A stretch of 6,392 nt of DNA from an uncultured Clostridia bacterium (GCA_947628595.1 CANRAN010000078.1:1-6392), one strand, 5' to 3'; positions 1-6,302 are shown, counted from the first letter of the stretch. Made by a program: numbers and translations. Notes: generated by a model from the letters alone, not told the origin.

Positions 1-58
<58 letters not shown>

Positions 59-82
59 ATATTTCCTTGAAGTTACTTTATT

Positions 83-111
83 ATTATACCAACAACACGT
101 CATTTTGTCAA
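83..111 (-). promoter_or_regulatory. Sigma-A promoter of the initiator tRNA gene
   Basis: On the minus strand there is a perfect -35 TTGACA (106-111), a 17-bp spacer and a perfect -10 TATAAT (83-88). Transcription would start near 76, about 18 nt before the tRNA 5' end at 58. A 12/12 match with ideal spacing fits a heavily transcribed stable-RNA gene. The assignment is from sequence only. Confidence 0.88.
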
Positions 112-144
112 TACCTAAAATTAATTTTTTCAAAAAATCAGCTA

Positions 145-167
145 TCAACATTTGCTGCATATGTTGA
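145..167. promoter_or_regulatory. 23-bp dyad, candidate operator of the ABC transporter operon
   Basis: The segment is a near-perfect palindrome centred on T156. Outer arms TCAACAT (145-151) and ATGTTGA (161-167) and inner arms TGC/GCA share the same centre, so 10 of 11 base pairs match, with a single T-T mismatch at 152/160. Its right arm covers the first four bases of the -35 box (164-169). That position suits a dimeric repressor, or an activator bound just upstream of polymerase. Transporters of this type are often controlled by small GntR-family or two-component regulators, but no regulator gene is visible here, so the binding protein is unknown. Confidence 0.5.
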
Positions 168-192
168 CACTATTTGTATAATATGTTATAAT
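164..192 (+). promoter_or_regulatory. Sigma-A promoter of the ABC transporter operon
   Basis: A perfect -35 TTGACA (164-169), a 17-bp spacer and a perfect -10 TATAAT (187-192) are present, with an extended -10 TG at 184-185. The start of transcription would be near 199, giving a leader of only about 24 nt before the GTG at 223. Such a strong core promoter implies that expression, if regulated, is held down by a repressor. The overlapping dyad at 145-167 is the obvious candidate site. Confidence 0.85.
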
Positions 193-222
193 TAACAAAA
201 ATATACATAAAGGCGTGATATT

Positions 223-1155
223 GTGGATGAATATGTATTGAGAACACACAATCTATCCAAAAAATTCGGCTCGAGGCTTGCGGTTTCAAACCTAAGCATA
301 AATATTAAGAAGGGTGATATTTACGGATTTATAGGTCCCAACGGTTCAGGAAAAACAACCGTCATGAAAACAATACTCGGATTGCTTATACCTAACAGCG
401 GTACAGTTGAGCTTTTCGGTAAAAAAAATAACAATGAGGCACTTAGGAGGGTTGGCTCGCTGATAGAATCCCCCGGTATATACGGAAACTGTACTGCATA
501 CGAAAATATGAAAAGATTTTCAATACTGAGTGGCGGAGATGATCAGCAAATCAACAGTATTCTTAATTTTGTCGGGCTTGGCGATACCGGGAATAAGAGA
601 ACTAAGGCTTTTTCGCTCGGAATGAAGCAGAGGCTTGGCATAGCCATAGCACTTCTCGGCAAACCGGATCTGCTTATACTTGACGAGCCTGTAAATGCAC
701 TCGATCCTATGGGCATTAAAGTAATAAGAGATATGATTCTCCAGCTCAACAAAGAAATGGGGGTTACATTCTTTATTTCGAGTCATATACTTGGGGAGCT
801 GGAAAAAATCTGTACAGTGTACGGGATAATAAACAAAGGAAGTCTTACCGAAGAAATTACAGTTGAGGATCTGAAAACAAAATGCTCAAGTCGCATACAC
901 ATTGGCTGTGATAGACCGGAACAGGCTGAAAAGCTCATCAGGGAAAATTTTAGTATATCAGGCAAAATAACAGTAGGTATAGATTATATTGAAATCGACA
1001 TTGACCCGTCCTTTACCTCGGAGATAAATCAAACACTGACACTATCAGGTGTGAATATAACAGAGATAAGAAATGTCGGCATAAGCTATGAGGACTATTT
1101 TCTCAAGGAAATGGAAACATTCGATGTTGGGAAAGGAGTTGGTAAATATGTATAA
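223..1155 (+). CDS. ABC transporter ATP-binding protein, bacitracin/lantibiotic type (BcrA/LanF-like)
   Basis: This is the cytoplasmic ATPase that would power the membrane subunit(s) encoded next. The 310-residue protein has Walker A GPNGSGKTT (38-46), signature SLGMKQRLG (131-139), Walker B LLILDEP (150-156), D-loop NALDP (158-162) and an H-loop with H188. The Q-loop position carries glutamate (IESPGIY, E82), the E-loop variant known from lantibiotic-immunity LanF proteins and relatives. The C-terminal tail ends in YEDYFLKEM (289-297), as in the BcrA/CcmA family, and length is normal (about 300). The start is GTG at 223, preceded by AAGG at 210-213; the ATG at 227 is out of frame. The gene overlaps the permease by 8 bp, so the two are probably translationally coupled. 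Export or expulsion of a peptide antibiotic is the family norm, but the substrate here is inferred only. Confidence 0.92.
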   Translation: MDEYVLRTHNLSKKFGSRLAVSNLSINIKKGDIYGFIGPNGSGKTTVMKTILGLLIPNSGTVELFGKKNNNEALRRVGSLIESPGIYGNCTAYENMKRFSILSGGDDQQINSILNFVGLGDTGNKRTKAFSLGMKQRLGIAIALLGKPDLLILDEPVNALDPMGIKVIRDMILQLNKEMGVTFFISSHILGELEKICTVYGIINKGSLTEEITVEDLKTKCSSRIHIGCDRPEQAEKLIRENFSISGKITVGIDYIEIDIDPSFTSEINQTLTLSGVNITEIRNVGISYEDYFLKEMETFDVGKGVGKYV

Positions 1156-1975
1156 TCTGTTACACTTTCAATTCCGAAGACTCTATAAGAGAGCCCTTCC
1201 ATACGTTCTTGTTGTCTTTATTCTGTTTATGACCTTCTCAACACTTGGACATATGTATGAGGACAAAACGACTATGTATTTGCCTTTTGACTCATCTATC
1301 GGACTAGGATATCCTTATAAGTCTGGTAATGTACTGACAGTAGGAAGTTCAATAATAATGTGCTTTTCCTCCGAGGATTCTTTACTGCTCCTTGTGATAG
1401 GCATATTTATTGCAATCTTTGTATCTGAGGACAGAACGAAAGGAACGATAAAAAATATCTATTCCAAGGGTTATTCAAGGATTAAGATTTTTTTCTCAAA
1501 ATATCTGACAGCAATTTCCCTGCCGGCTGCATTCTATTTCTTGATCCTGCTCGTAAGTTACATATACTTACTAATAAGAGGCACAGGAACATATGATTAT
1601 TCCAATTCGGGTAATCCATTTTCAATTTTACTATTTATTTTTTTAAGATTCCTCGCAATTTCAACATTTTATTATATGCTCAGTGAGCTTTCATCCTCCA
1701 CAGGTGGTGCAATAGCTCTTAATATTTTCATTCCATATCTTATACTCATTATAGTAACAGTCTTTACAGCAACACTCTTTTCATCGGAAATTCCTAATAA
1801 TGCTTTCCAACATATAATAATCGATTTTACGATCATTTCAACAAGCCTTTTCTCAGAATTTATGATAGGTACTGGTTATAATATCACCGAATTGATACTA
1901 ACCTGTTTAATATTTATTCTGTTATTTGGTGGGCTGTCACTCCTTATTACTGTTAAAAAGCAGGTCAAAAACTGA
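1148..1975 (+). CDS. ABC transporter permease, ABC-2/BcrB type, six membrane helices
   Basis: This is the membrane partner of the preceding ATPase. The 275-residue protein has hydrophobic segments at about 17-33, 78-93, 120-143, 158-178, 187-211 and 246-267, the usual six-helix ABC-2 layout. Between helices 2 and 3 lies the basic cytoplasmic loop EDRTKGTIKNIYSKGYSR (94-111), which matches the 'E-x-G-T-x-K/R-x-x-x-S/x-x-x-S/R' coupling region typical of BcrB/LanE-like permeases. The start is ATG 1148 rather than the further upstream ATG 1088, because AAGGAG at 1133-1138 is spaced nine bases before it and the paralogue at 2004 aligns from this residue. It overlaps the ATPase stop by 8 bp. The substrate is unknown; peptide antibiotic resistance or export is a family-based guess. 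Confidence 0.88.
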   Translation: MYNLLHFQFRRLYKRALPYVLVVFILFMTFSTLGHMYEDKTTMYLPFDSSIGLGYPYKSGNVLTVGSSIIMCFSSEDSLLLLVIGIFIAIFVSEDRTKGTIKNIYSKGYSRIKIFFSKYLTAISLPAAFYFLILLVSYIYLLIRGTGTYDYSNSGNPFSILLFIFLRFLAISTFYYMLSELSSSTGGAIALNIFIPYLILIIVTVFTATLFSSEIPNNAFQHIIIDFTIISTSLFSEFMIGTGYNITELILTCLIFILLFGGLSLLITVKKQVKN

Positions 1976-1989
1976 AGTGATATAAACAT

Positions 1990-1995
1990 GGGAGG
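1990..1995 (+). promoter_or_regulatory. Ribosome binding site pointing at an ATA codon
   Basis: GGGAGG lies 15 bases after the permease stop and eight bases before ATA 2004, the codon that aligns with the ATG of the paralogous permease. The other nearby candidates fail: GTG 1999 reads only two codons before TAG, and ATG 2008 opens a 22-codon out-of-frame peptide. The site therefore marks the ancestral start of the reduced permease. Confidence 0.7.
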
Positions 1996-2003
1996 TTAGT
2001 GTC

Positions 2004-2441
2004 ATAGATGAGCTTTTACGTTTCCAGTTTCGCAAACTTTATGTCAGAAAAATGCCGTATATCCTTTTTGCCTTAGTTATTCTTACAATAACATTTATCC
2101 TAGGCCTGATATGTGTCTTAATAAAAAGCTGCGGCACATTAACAATGTATGAGAAAAGCCCCGACTTTTTTCTGATGTATCTGTTTATATTTATAAGATC
2201 CTTAGTCCTTCCGACAATATGCTATATATTCGGTGAGCTTGCACATTCAACCGGAGGTGCAACCGCACCCGTTGTATTTCTCTCGATTATACTGCTTATT
2301 ATATTATGTTTGTTGGTTTTTCCTGCGGATGATATTCATTCCTATAATATTACAGAATTAACAATCACAACTATAGCTTGTATTCTGCTGTTTGGCGGAC
2401 TTTCTCTGTTAATCACCGTTAAAAGGCAAATCAAGAATTGA
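2004..2441 (+). pseudogene. Shrunken second permease: diverged tandem copy of the upstream permease, ATG lost to ATA
   Basis: The frame 2004-2441 encodes 145 residues clearly homologous to the 275-residue permease just upstream. The N-terminus (DELLRFQFRKLYVRKMPYI versus YNLLHFQFRRLYKRALPYV), the middle (GELAHSTGGA versus SELSSSTGGA) and the C-terminus (YNITEL and FGGLSLLITVKRQIKN) align closely. About 100 residues are missing after residue 20-37 (TM1-TM2 region and the coupling loop) and about 30 between residues 106 and 114, both in frame. The codon aligned with the paralogue's ATG is ATA (2004-2006), eight bases after a strong GGGAGG (1990-1995). The first in-frame ATG is at 2052 without a ribosome binding site (129 residues). 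The nearest ATG to the site, 2008, is out of frame and ends at 2076. The remaining frame is intact, so a small functional partner started at ATA cannot be excluded. Confidence 0.7.
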
Positions 2442-2462
2442 AAAAGTCAATAGCATACAATA

Positions 2463-2500
2463 AAACCCGTGCAAATTCAACTGTACGGGTTTATTTTTTG
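2463..2500. terminator. Bidirectional intrinsic terminator between converging operons
   Basis: AAACCCGT (2463-2470) pairs with ACGGGTTT (2485-2492). A G-T and a C-G pair extend the stem inward to 10 bp around a 10-nt AT-rich loop. On the plus strand it is followed by ATTTTTTG (2493-2500), and on the minus strand by TTTTATTG (read from 2462 down). It sits 22 bp after the reduced permease and 8 bp before the stop of the minus-strand methyltransferase gene, so it can end transcription of both operons. Confidence 0.88.
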
Positions 2501-2507
2501 TATTGAA

Positions 2508-3563
2508 TTACGGTACGGCATATACATTCAGATCCCACGCCGGAATATACGGGTGCTGACGCATATACAGCTTATAGCATGGCTCTATTGAATTTATCAA
2601 TAGGGGAATAGAAAAAATATCCTCACTCCTGTGATAAGCAGCAATATTAAGCTTAGGTTTATCCCTTTTTATTGTATTTATTCCTCCGATAATTGCCTGC
2701 CGCTCGCTGCCCTCTACGTCCATTTTAATGTAACTCACCCTACGCACAGCATAAAGTGTATCTATACTAGTCACAGCAAGGTCATTTCCCCTGCCCTGCC
2801 CTACATTCGAACCGCGTCCGAGTGATTCCTCAAAGCTCATATCTCTATCTTCGCTCCATATTCCCATACGGAAAATACGTATATTCTTCATATCTGATAT
2901 ATGTGCTTTAAGCTTAGCAAAGTTTTTTCTATCCGGTTCAAGTGCTGTAATATAGGAATATTTTCCTTTAGTATAGCTAAGAAATTCATCTATTGTATCA
3001 CCGCGATATGCTCCGAGATCAAGATAGCTTTCATTTTGTCCGAGTCTTAGTATATCGGAAAAAACTTCATCTTTGCTGCTGTAAGATTTTTTCAGATAAT
3101 CAAGCCTGCCGCTAAGCTTATATTTTATAATATTTTCATATATACACCGTGATTTTTCATCAGCCAAAAGACCATATGCTTTTTCTATATCATCAATATT
3201 TTCGCTGCAAAATTCCTCAGTCCATATATTGTCCCCATAAACGGGAACATCTGCTGCAAGTACAGTATGGCGTTCTGCCAAAGAAAAGATATTATCCATA
3301 ACTTCAGGCAAAGCGGTTCCGAAAGCTGTTATGATTATAAAATCCTCATATTCCCTTTCAAAATCCGATATCTTTTTTACTATGAAATCATGAAAGCTCT
3401 GACCCCTTACAAAATCATCGCTTGCCGCTATTCCGCTTACATCTACTCCGCAATGTTCAAGCTGTGCTATGATTTTATCCGCACCATTGCCCATTCCGTA
3501 AATTATAATCGGTTTATCTGTCTCTTTCAGATAAGTATAGATATCACTATTGGGTATATTCAA
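2508..3563 (-). CDS. FkbM-family SAM-dependent methyltransferase with an N-terminal Rossmann-like domain
   Basis: The product has 351 residues. The C-terminal half (about 165-351) shows FkbM-family features: the SAM-binding motif YLDLGAYRGDT (180-190), acidic EPDRKNF (209-215), SIDTL (266-270), the IKMDVEGSE block (279-287) and the terminal HPYIPAWDLNVYAV (337-350). Residues 17-110 form a separate nucleotide-binding-like domain beginning IIIYGMGNGADK (19-30), as in many sugar- or polysaccharide-associated FkbM proteins. FkbM enzymes are typically O-methyltransferases; the acceptor here cannot be read. The start is TTG 3563, since no ATG or GTG is in frame between the upstream stop (3585-3587) and this codon. 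The ATG at 3574 and GTG at 3571 are out of frame. AAAGG at 3576-3580 is 12 bases away, a weak signal. The gene follows nadC by 21 bp and is probably cotranscribed. Confidence 0.85.
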   Translation of the reverse strand: MNIPNSDIYTYLKETDKPIIIYGMGNGADKIIAQLEHCGVDVSGIAASDDFVRGQSFHDFIVKKISDFEREYEDFIIITAFGTALPEVMDNIFSLAERHTVLAADVPVYGDNIWTEEFCSENIDDIEKAYGLLADEKSRCIYENIIKYKLSGRLDYLKKSYSSKDEVFSDILRLGQNESYLDLGAYRGDTIDEFLSYTKGKYSYITALEPDRKNFAKLKAHISDMKNIRIFRMGIWSEDRDMSFEESLGRGSNVGQGRGNDLAVTSIDTLYAVRRVSYIKMDVEGSERQAIIGGINTIKRDKPKLNIAAYHRSEDIFSIPLLINSIEPCYKLYMRQHPYIPAWDLNVYAVP

Positions 3564-3584
3564 ATTCTCACCATGCCTTTTTAG

Positions 3585-4421
3585 TCATTTTATGTACATG
3601 GAAATATCAAATGCCTTGACAGAATGTGTAAGTGCACCGATAGATATAATATCAACTCCACTTTCTGCAACCGCTCTGAGTGTTTCATCCGTTATACCCC
3701 CCGATGCCTCAAGGAGTGCCCTCCCGTTTGTTATTTCAACTGCCTGCTCCATTAATTCGGGACTCATATTATCAAGCATGATAATATCGACCCCGACCTC
3801 AAGAGCCTCCTTAAGCTCATCAAGGGTTCTCGTTTCTACCTCAATTTTTGTCATATGCCCTATTTTGCTTCTCAGCCTTGTAACTGCCGCTGTGATGCCG
3901 CCTGCTGCATCAATATGATTATCTTTGAGCATGGCTGCATCTGAAAGGTTATAGCGATGATTTTTTGCCCCTCCGCAAATAACGGCATATTTTTGAAGCG
4001 GACGAAGCCCCGGAAGTGTTTTTCTCGTATCTGCAATAGATGCCTTAGTCCCCTCAATTATTCTAACATATTTATTTGCCGCTGTTGCAATTCCGCTCAT
4101 ATGCTGTATAAGGTTAAGGGCAGTCCTTTCACCCTTAAGCAAAACTGTCGTTTTGCCTTTGAGTTTCATTATATCATCGCCGGATTTTACACATTCTCCA
4201 TCATGCATAAGTATCTCAATTTTCATATTTTCGTCAAGCATTGTAAATACTCTTGCGGCAACCTCAACTCCGCATACGATACCGTCAGCCTTTGCCATAA
4301 GTCTGCCCTCACCAATCTGATTTTCGGGGATGAGATAATCCGTTGTGACATCACAATAATTAATATCCTCCATAAGAGCAGTCTTTATTATATTTTCAAC
4401 ATAAAACTTATTCAGATTCAT
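3585..4421 (-). CDS. nadC: Nicotinate-nucleotide diphosphorylase (carboxylating), quinolinate phosphoribosyltransferase
   Basis: NadC converts quinolinate and phosphoribosyl pyrophosphate to nicotinate mononucleotide, CO2 and pyrophosphate in cytosolic de novo NAD synthesis. The 278-residue protein is full length for the family. It shows GERTALNLIQHMSGIAT (97-113), DTRKTLPGLRPLQKYAV (131-147), GGAKNHRYNLSDAAMLKDNH (150-169), the acidic IEVE (193-196), LDNMSPE (216-222), EASGGI (238-243) and DIISIGALTHS (257-267). The basic residues expected to bind the carboxylates and phosphates (R99, R133, K134, H155, R156, K166) are all present. The start is ATG 4421, with AGGAGG at 4434-4439 inside the end of nadB. 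The gene overlaps nadB by 14 bp, so translational coupling is likely. Confidence 0.97.
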   Translation of the reverse strand: MNLNKFYVENIIKTALMEDINYCDVTTDYLIPENQIGEGRLMAKADGIVCGVEVAARVFTMLDENMKIEILMHDGECVKSGDDIMKLKGKTTVLLKGERTALNLIQHMSGIATAANKYVRIIEGTKASIADTRKTLPGLRPLQKYAVICGGAKNHRYNLSDAAMLKDNHIDAAGGITAAVTRLRSKIGHMTKIEVETRTLDELKEALEVGVDIIMLDNMSPELMEQAVEITNGRALLEASGGITDETLRAVAESGVDIISIGALTHSVKAFDISMYIK

Positions 4422-5883
4422 CCTTATTCAAAACCTCCTCAAGAATTATAACCGCAACGGTTGCAAGACTCCTTGCCTCAACAAAATCCCTGTCTATTTC
4501 ATATCCCCCATTGTTAAGGTCGTTAAGTATTTCCCTTGCTCTCTTAAGTCCATCGGGAACAAGATCCGGTCGAGGAATAACAAAGTGACATTTCTGCATA
4601 ATTTCTCTAATTTCTGTTCTGTATCCATGCGGGAGCTTTTTTCCACTGAGATCGTCATTATTTTCAAATTCCCCAAGGAGTTCATTGCTCTCCGTTTTCA
4701 TTCTTTTAAGAATATCATTTGCTGCTCTCCTTGAGAAAACGAGTGCTTCAAGCAAGGAATTACTTGCAAGTCTGTTTGCTCCGTGAACTCCGGTATGTGA
4801 ACATTCGCCGGCAGCATAAAGTCTGTCTACCGTTGTTCTTGCGTTGAGATCAACATCAATTCCGCCCATAAGATAATGCTGACACGGAAATACAGGTATC
4901 CAATCTTTTGTTATATCTATATTTTCTTTTAGACAATTTTCATATATCATTGGAAAACGGTTCTTTAGAAAATCCGCATCCTTATGTGTTATATCAAGAT
5001 AGAATTTTTCGCTGTGTGTCGCCTTAGATTCAAGCATTATGGCATTCGACACAACGTCCCTCGGTGCAAGATGACCTCTCGGGTCATATTTTTCGGCAAA
5101 ACGCTTTCCATCACAATTAAGAAGTACAGCTCCCTCTCCCCTGACTGCTTCGCTGATAAGAAACCTTTCCCTGTCGTTTTCCGCAGCAAATGCGGTCGGG
5201 TGGAATTGTATCCAACTAAGGTGCTTTATGTCAGCACCGAGCATATGTGCAAGGGTTATCCCGTCACCGGTTGCTATTGCGGAATTTGTGGTGTATTGAT
5301 ATACCCTACCTATACCGCCCGAGGCCAATATGCAATAGTGGGCTGCCACAATATCGGAGCTTCCATCGGAAAAAATAACACCTGCAAAAAAACCTTTATC
5401 CGTTTTTTCAAGCTTATACAGTAATGTATTTTCGCATAACTCCACATTACTCCGTTTTTTTATCTGCCGTATAAGAGCATCAACAATCGCTTTACCTGTC
5501 GAATCCTTATGGTGGACAATCCTGTGCCTTGAGTGTCCCGCCTCGAGTGTCTTCTGCATAACTCCGTTTTCATCAAGATCGAAATCCACACCCATTTCCT
5601 TTATTCTGAGAACATCTTCGGGACCCTCGGTAACAAGTACCTCAACTGCCTTGAGATTATTTTTATTTTTACCTGCTGTAAGCGTATCGGCAATATGCAG
5701 ATCATATGAATCATTAGTTTTATCAAGCACTGCAGCAACACCGCCTTGGGCAAGTGAGCTGTTAGAAAGAGTCAGCTCTCTTTTTGAAATAAGCAGTATC
5801 CGTATATTCTCAGGGAATTGCAAAGCGGCATAAAGTCCTGCAGCTCCTGCACCAACAATAAGAACATCATATTCCTTGCTCAT
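4408..5883 (-). CDS. nadB: L-aspartate oxidase (quinolinate synthetase B)
   Basis: NadB is a cytosolic FAD flavoprotein that oxidises L-aspartate to iminoaspartate, the first step of de novo NAD synthesis. In anaerobes fumarate can serve as electron acceptor. The 491-residue protein has the FAD dinucleotide motif DVLIVGAGAAGLYAA (6-20), SNSSLAQGGVAAV (40-52), HRIVHHKDSTGKAI (120-133), FHPTAF (227-232), SEAVRGEGAVL (244-254), GHLAPRDVVS (270-279), CQHYLMGGIDVD (334-345) and AAGECSHTGVHGANRLASNSLLEAL (from 357). The dicarboxylate-binding residues of the family appear as H228, R275, H336 and R371, which supports aspartate oxidase over a dead relative. The C-terminal helical domain is shorter than in E. 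coli NadB (540 residues). The start is ATG 5883, with AGAGG at 5891-5895 seven bases upstream. It is first in an operon with nadC and the FkbM gene; nadA is not in the window. Confidence 0.96.
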   Translation of the reverse strand: MSKEYDVLIVGAGAAGLYAALQFPENIRILLISKRELTLSNSSLAQGGVAAVLDKTNDSYDLHIADTLTAGKNKNNLKAVEVLVTEGPEDVLRIKEMGVDFDLDENGVMQKTLEAGHSRHRIVHHKDSTGKAIVDALIRQIKKRSNVELCENTLLYKLEKTDKGFFAGVIFSDGSSDIVAAHYCILASGGIGRVYQYTTNSAIATGDGITLAHMLGADIKHLSWIQFHPTAFAAENDRERFLISEAVRGEGAVLLNCDGKRFAEKYDPRGHLAPRDVVSNAIMLESKATHSEKFYLDITHKDADFLKNRFPMIYENCLKENIDITKDWIPVFPCQHYLMGGIDVDLNARTTVDRLYAAGECSHTGVHGANRLASNSLLEALVFSRRAANDILKRMKTESNELLGEFENNDDLSGKKLPHGYRTEIREIMQKCHFVIPRPDLVPDGLKRAREILNDLNNGGYEIDRDFVEARSLATVAVIILEEVLNKDESE

Positions 5884-5903
5884 AATAAGACCTCTTTTTT
5901 CAT

Positions 5904-5954
5904 CCTATATTACATATCCTCTATTTTAATTTTAAAATCCCTATGCAATATAGG
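5904..5954. repeat. Inverted-repeat pair in the nadB leader, candidate operator or RNA stem
   Basis: CCTATATTAC (5904-5913) and GCAATATAGG (5945-5954) are inverted copies matching at 9 of 10 positions, the tenth being a G-U pair in the nadB transcript. Their centres are 41 bp apart, close to four helical turns. The distal copy also forms its own small dyad, CCTAT-GCAAT-ATAGG (5940-5954). In RNA, the long stem would end about eight bases before the nadB ribosome binding site, and the small hairpin would compete with it. It could be a repressor site pair or a leader structure; I cannot tell which, and no known NAD riboswitch fold is recognised. Confidence 0.35.
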
Positions 5955-5992
5955 CTTTGGTAAATCTGTACGAAAAATCCCATACTTATTTT

Positions 5993-6021
5993 ATTGTAAC
6001 ATATTTTACTCTGTTTTTAAA
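5993..6021 (-). promoter_or_regulatory. Candidate nadB promoter, proximal
   Basis: On the minus strand TTTAAA (6016-6021, 4/6) and TACAAT (5993-5998, 5/6) are separated by 17 bp. Transcription would begin near 5986, giving a leader of about 100 nt that includes the inverted repeat at 5904-5954. In such AT-rich DNA a 9/12 match is not compelling; the alternative is the extended -10 at 6048-6056. Confidence 0.35.
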
Positions 6022-6047
6022 TAGCTAATACATATTTTTTAACATTC

Positions 6048-6056
6048 ATTATAACA
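6048..6056 (-). promoter_or_regulatory. Candidate nadB promoter, distal, extended -10
   Basis: On the minus strand TGTTATAAT is a perfect extended -10 (TATAAT at 6048-6053). No good -35 is visible at 16-18 bp, but extended -10 elements can do without one. The start would be near 6041, leaving a leader of about 157 nt before nadB. Its -35 zone coincides with that of the plus-strand promoter at 6072-6100. Confidence 0.4.
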
Positions 6057-6071
6057 GTATAAAACAAAATC

Positions 6072-6100
6072 TTGATTTTATCGACAAAAAGGGATATAAT
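6072..6100 (+). promoter_or_regulatory. Candidate promoter of the gene starting at 6303
   Basis: TTGATT (6072-6077) and a perfect TATAAT (6095-6100) are separated by 17 bp. Transcription from near 6107 would give an unusually long leader of about 195 nt before the ATG at 6303. A nearer TATACT (6271-6276) lacks a proper -35 but cannot be dismissed. Confidence 0.5.
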
Positions 6101-6302
6101 TCTTTTTATACATTCAAATTCTGCAATTAATCTATAAATAGTATCCCTCAAATTAACTTTTATGCATAATATCACAAAATTATATTTTACGAATATTTTA
6201 TATATATAGCGGAAAAATAAAAACTACATATCCTACCGTACTAAATATAAAATAAACTGACAATAGCAGATATACTGAAAAAACAAAAACGGAGGTTTGG
6301 AA

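Larger units (their letters stand above)
5884..6302. other. AT-rich divergent intergenic region between nadB and the gene at 6303
   Basis: This 419-bp stretch separates divergent genes. It holds the nadB ribosome binding site and inverted-repeat pair, two candidate minus-strand promoters, one plus-strand promoter and, at 6291-6295, the GGAGG of the next gene. From about 6107 to 6290 I see only very AT-rich sequence with no convincing ORF, terminator, RNA gene or known riboswitch. The ORFs that run into it from within nadB on the opposite strand have no ribosome binding site or recognisable product. Confidence 0.6.

Noticed and set aside
177..182. A second TATAAT in front of the transporter operon
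   Set aside because: It is only 7 bp from the TTGACA, so it cannot pair with that -35; the TATAAT at 187-192 is spaced 17 bp and has an extended -10 TG.
520..965. Minus-strand ORFs inside the ATPase gene
   Set aside because: They are shadows of the Walker B and signature regions, without a start signal.
1088..1147. Longer permease start at ATG 1088
   Set aside because: It would overlap the ATPase by 68 bp, has no ribosome binding site, and adds 20 residues absent from the aligned paralogue; ATG 1148 has a well-spaced AAGGAG.
3957..4451. Plus-strand ORF of 164 codons opposite nadC
   Set aside because: It lies antisense to conserved nadC motifs, and its cysteine-rich translation resembles no family I know.
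4984..5424. Plus-strand ORF of 146 codons inside nadB
   Set aside because: It is antisense to a clear nadB coding region, has no ribosome binding site and a composition typical of a reverse-strand shadow.
5884..5990. Known NAD riboswitch in the nadB leader
   Set aside because: I could not match the leader to any NAD-binding RNA class; only a long stem and a small competing hairpin are visible.
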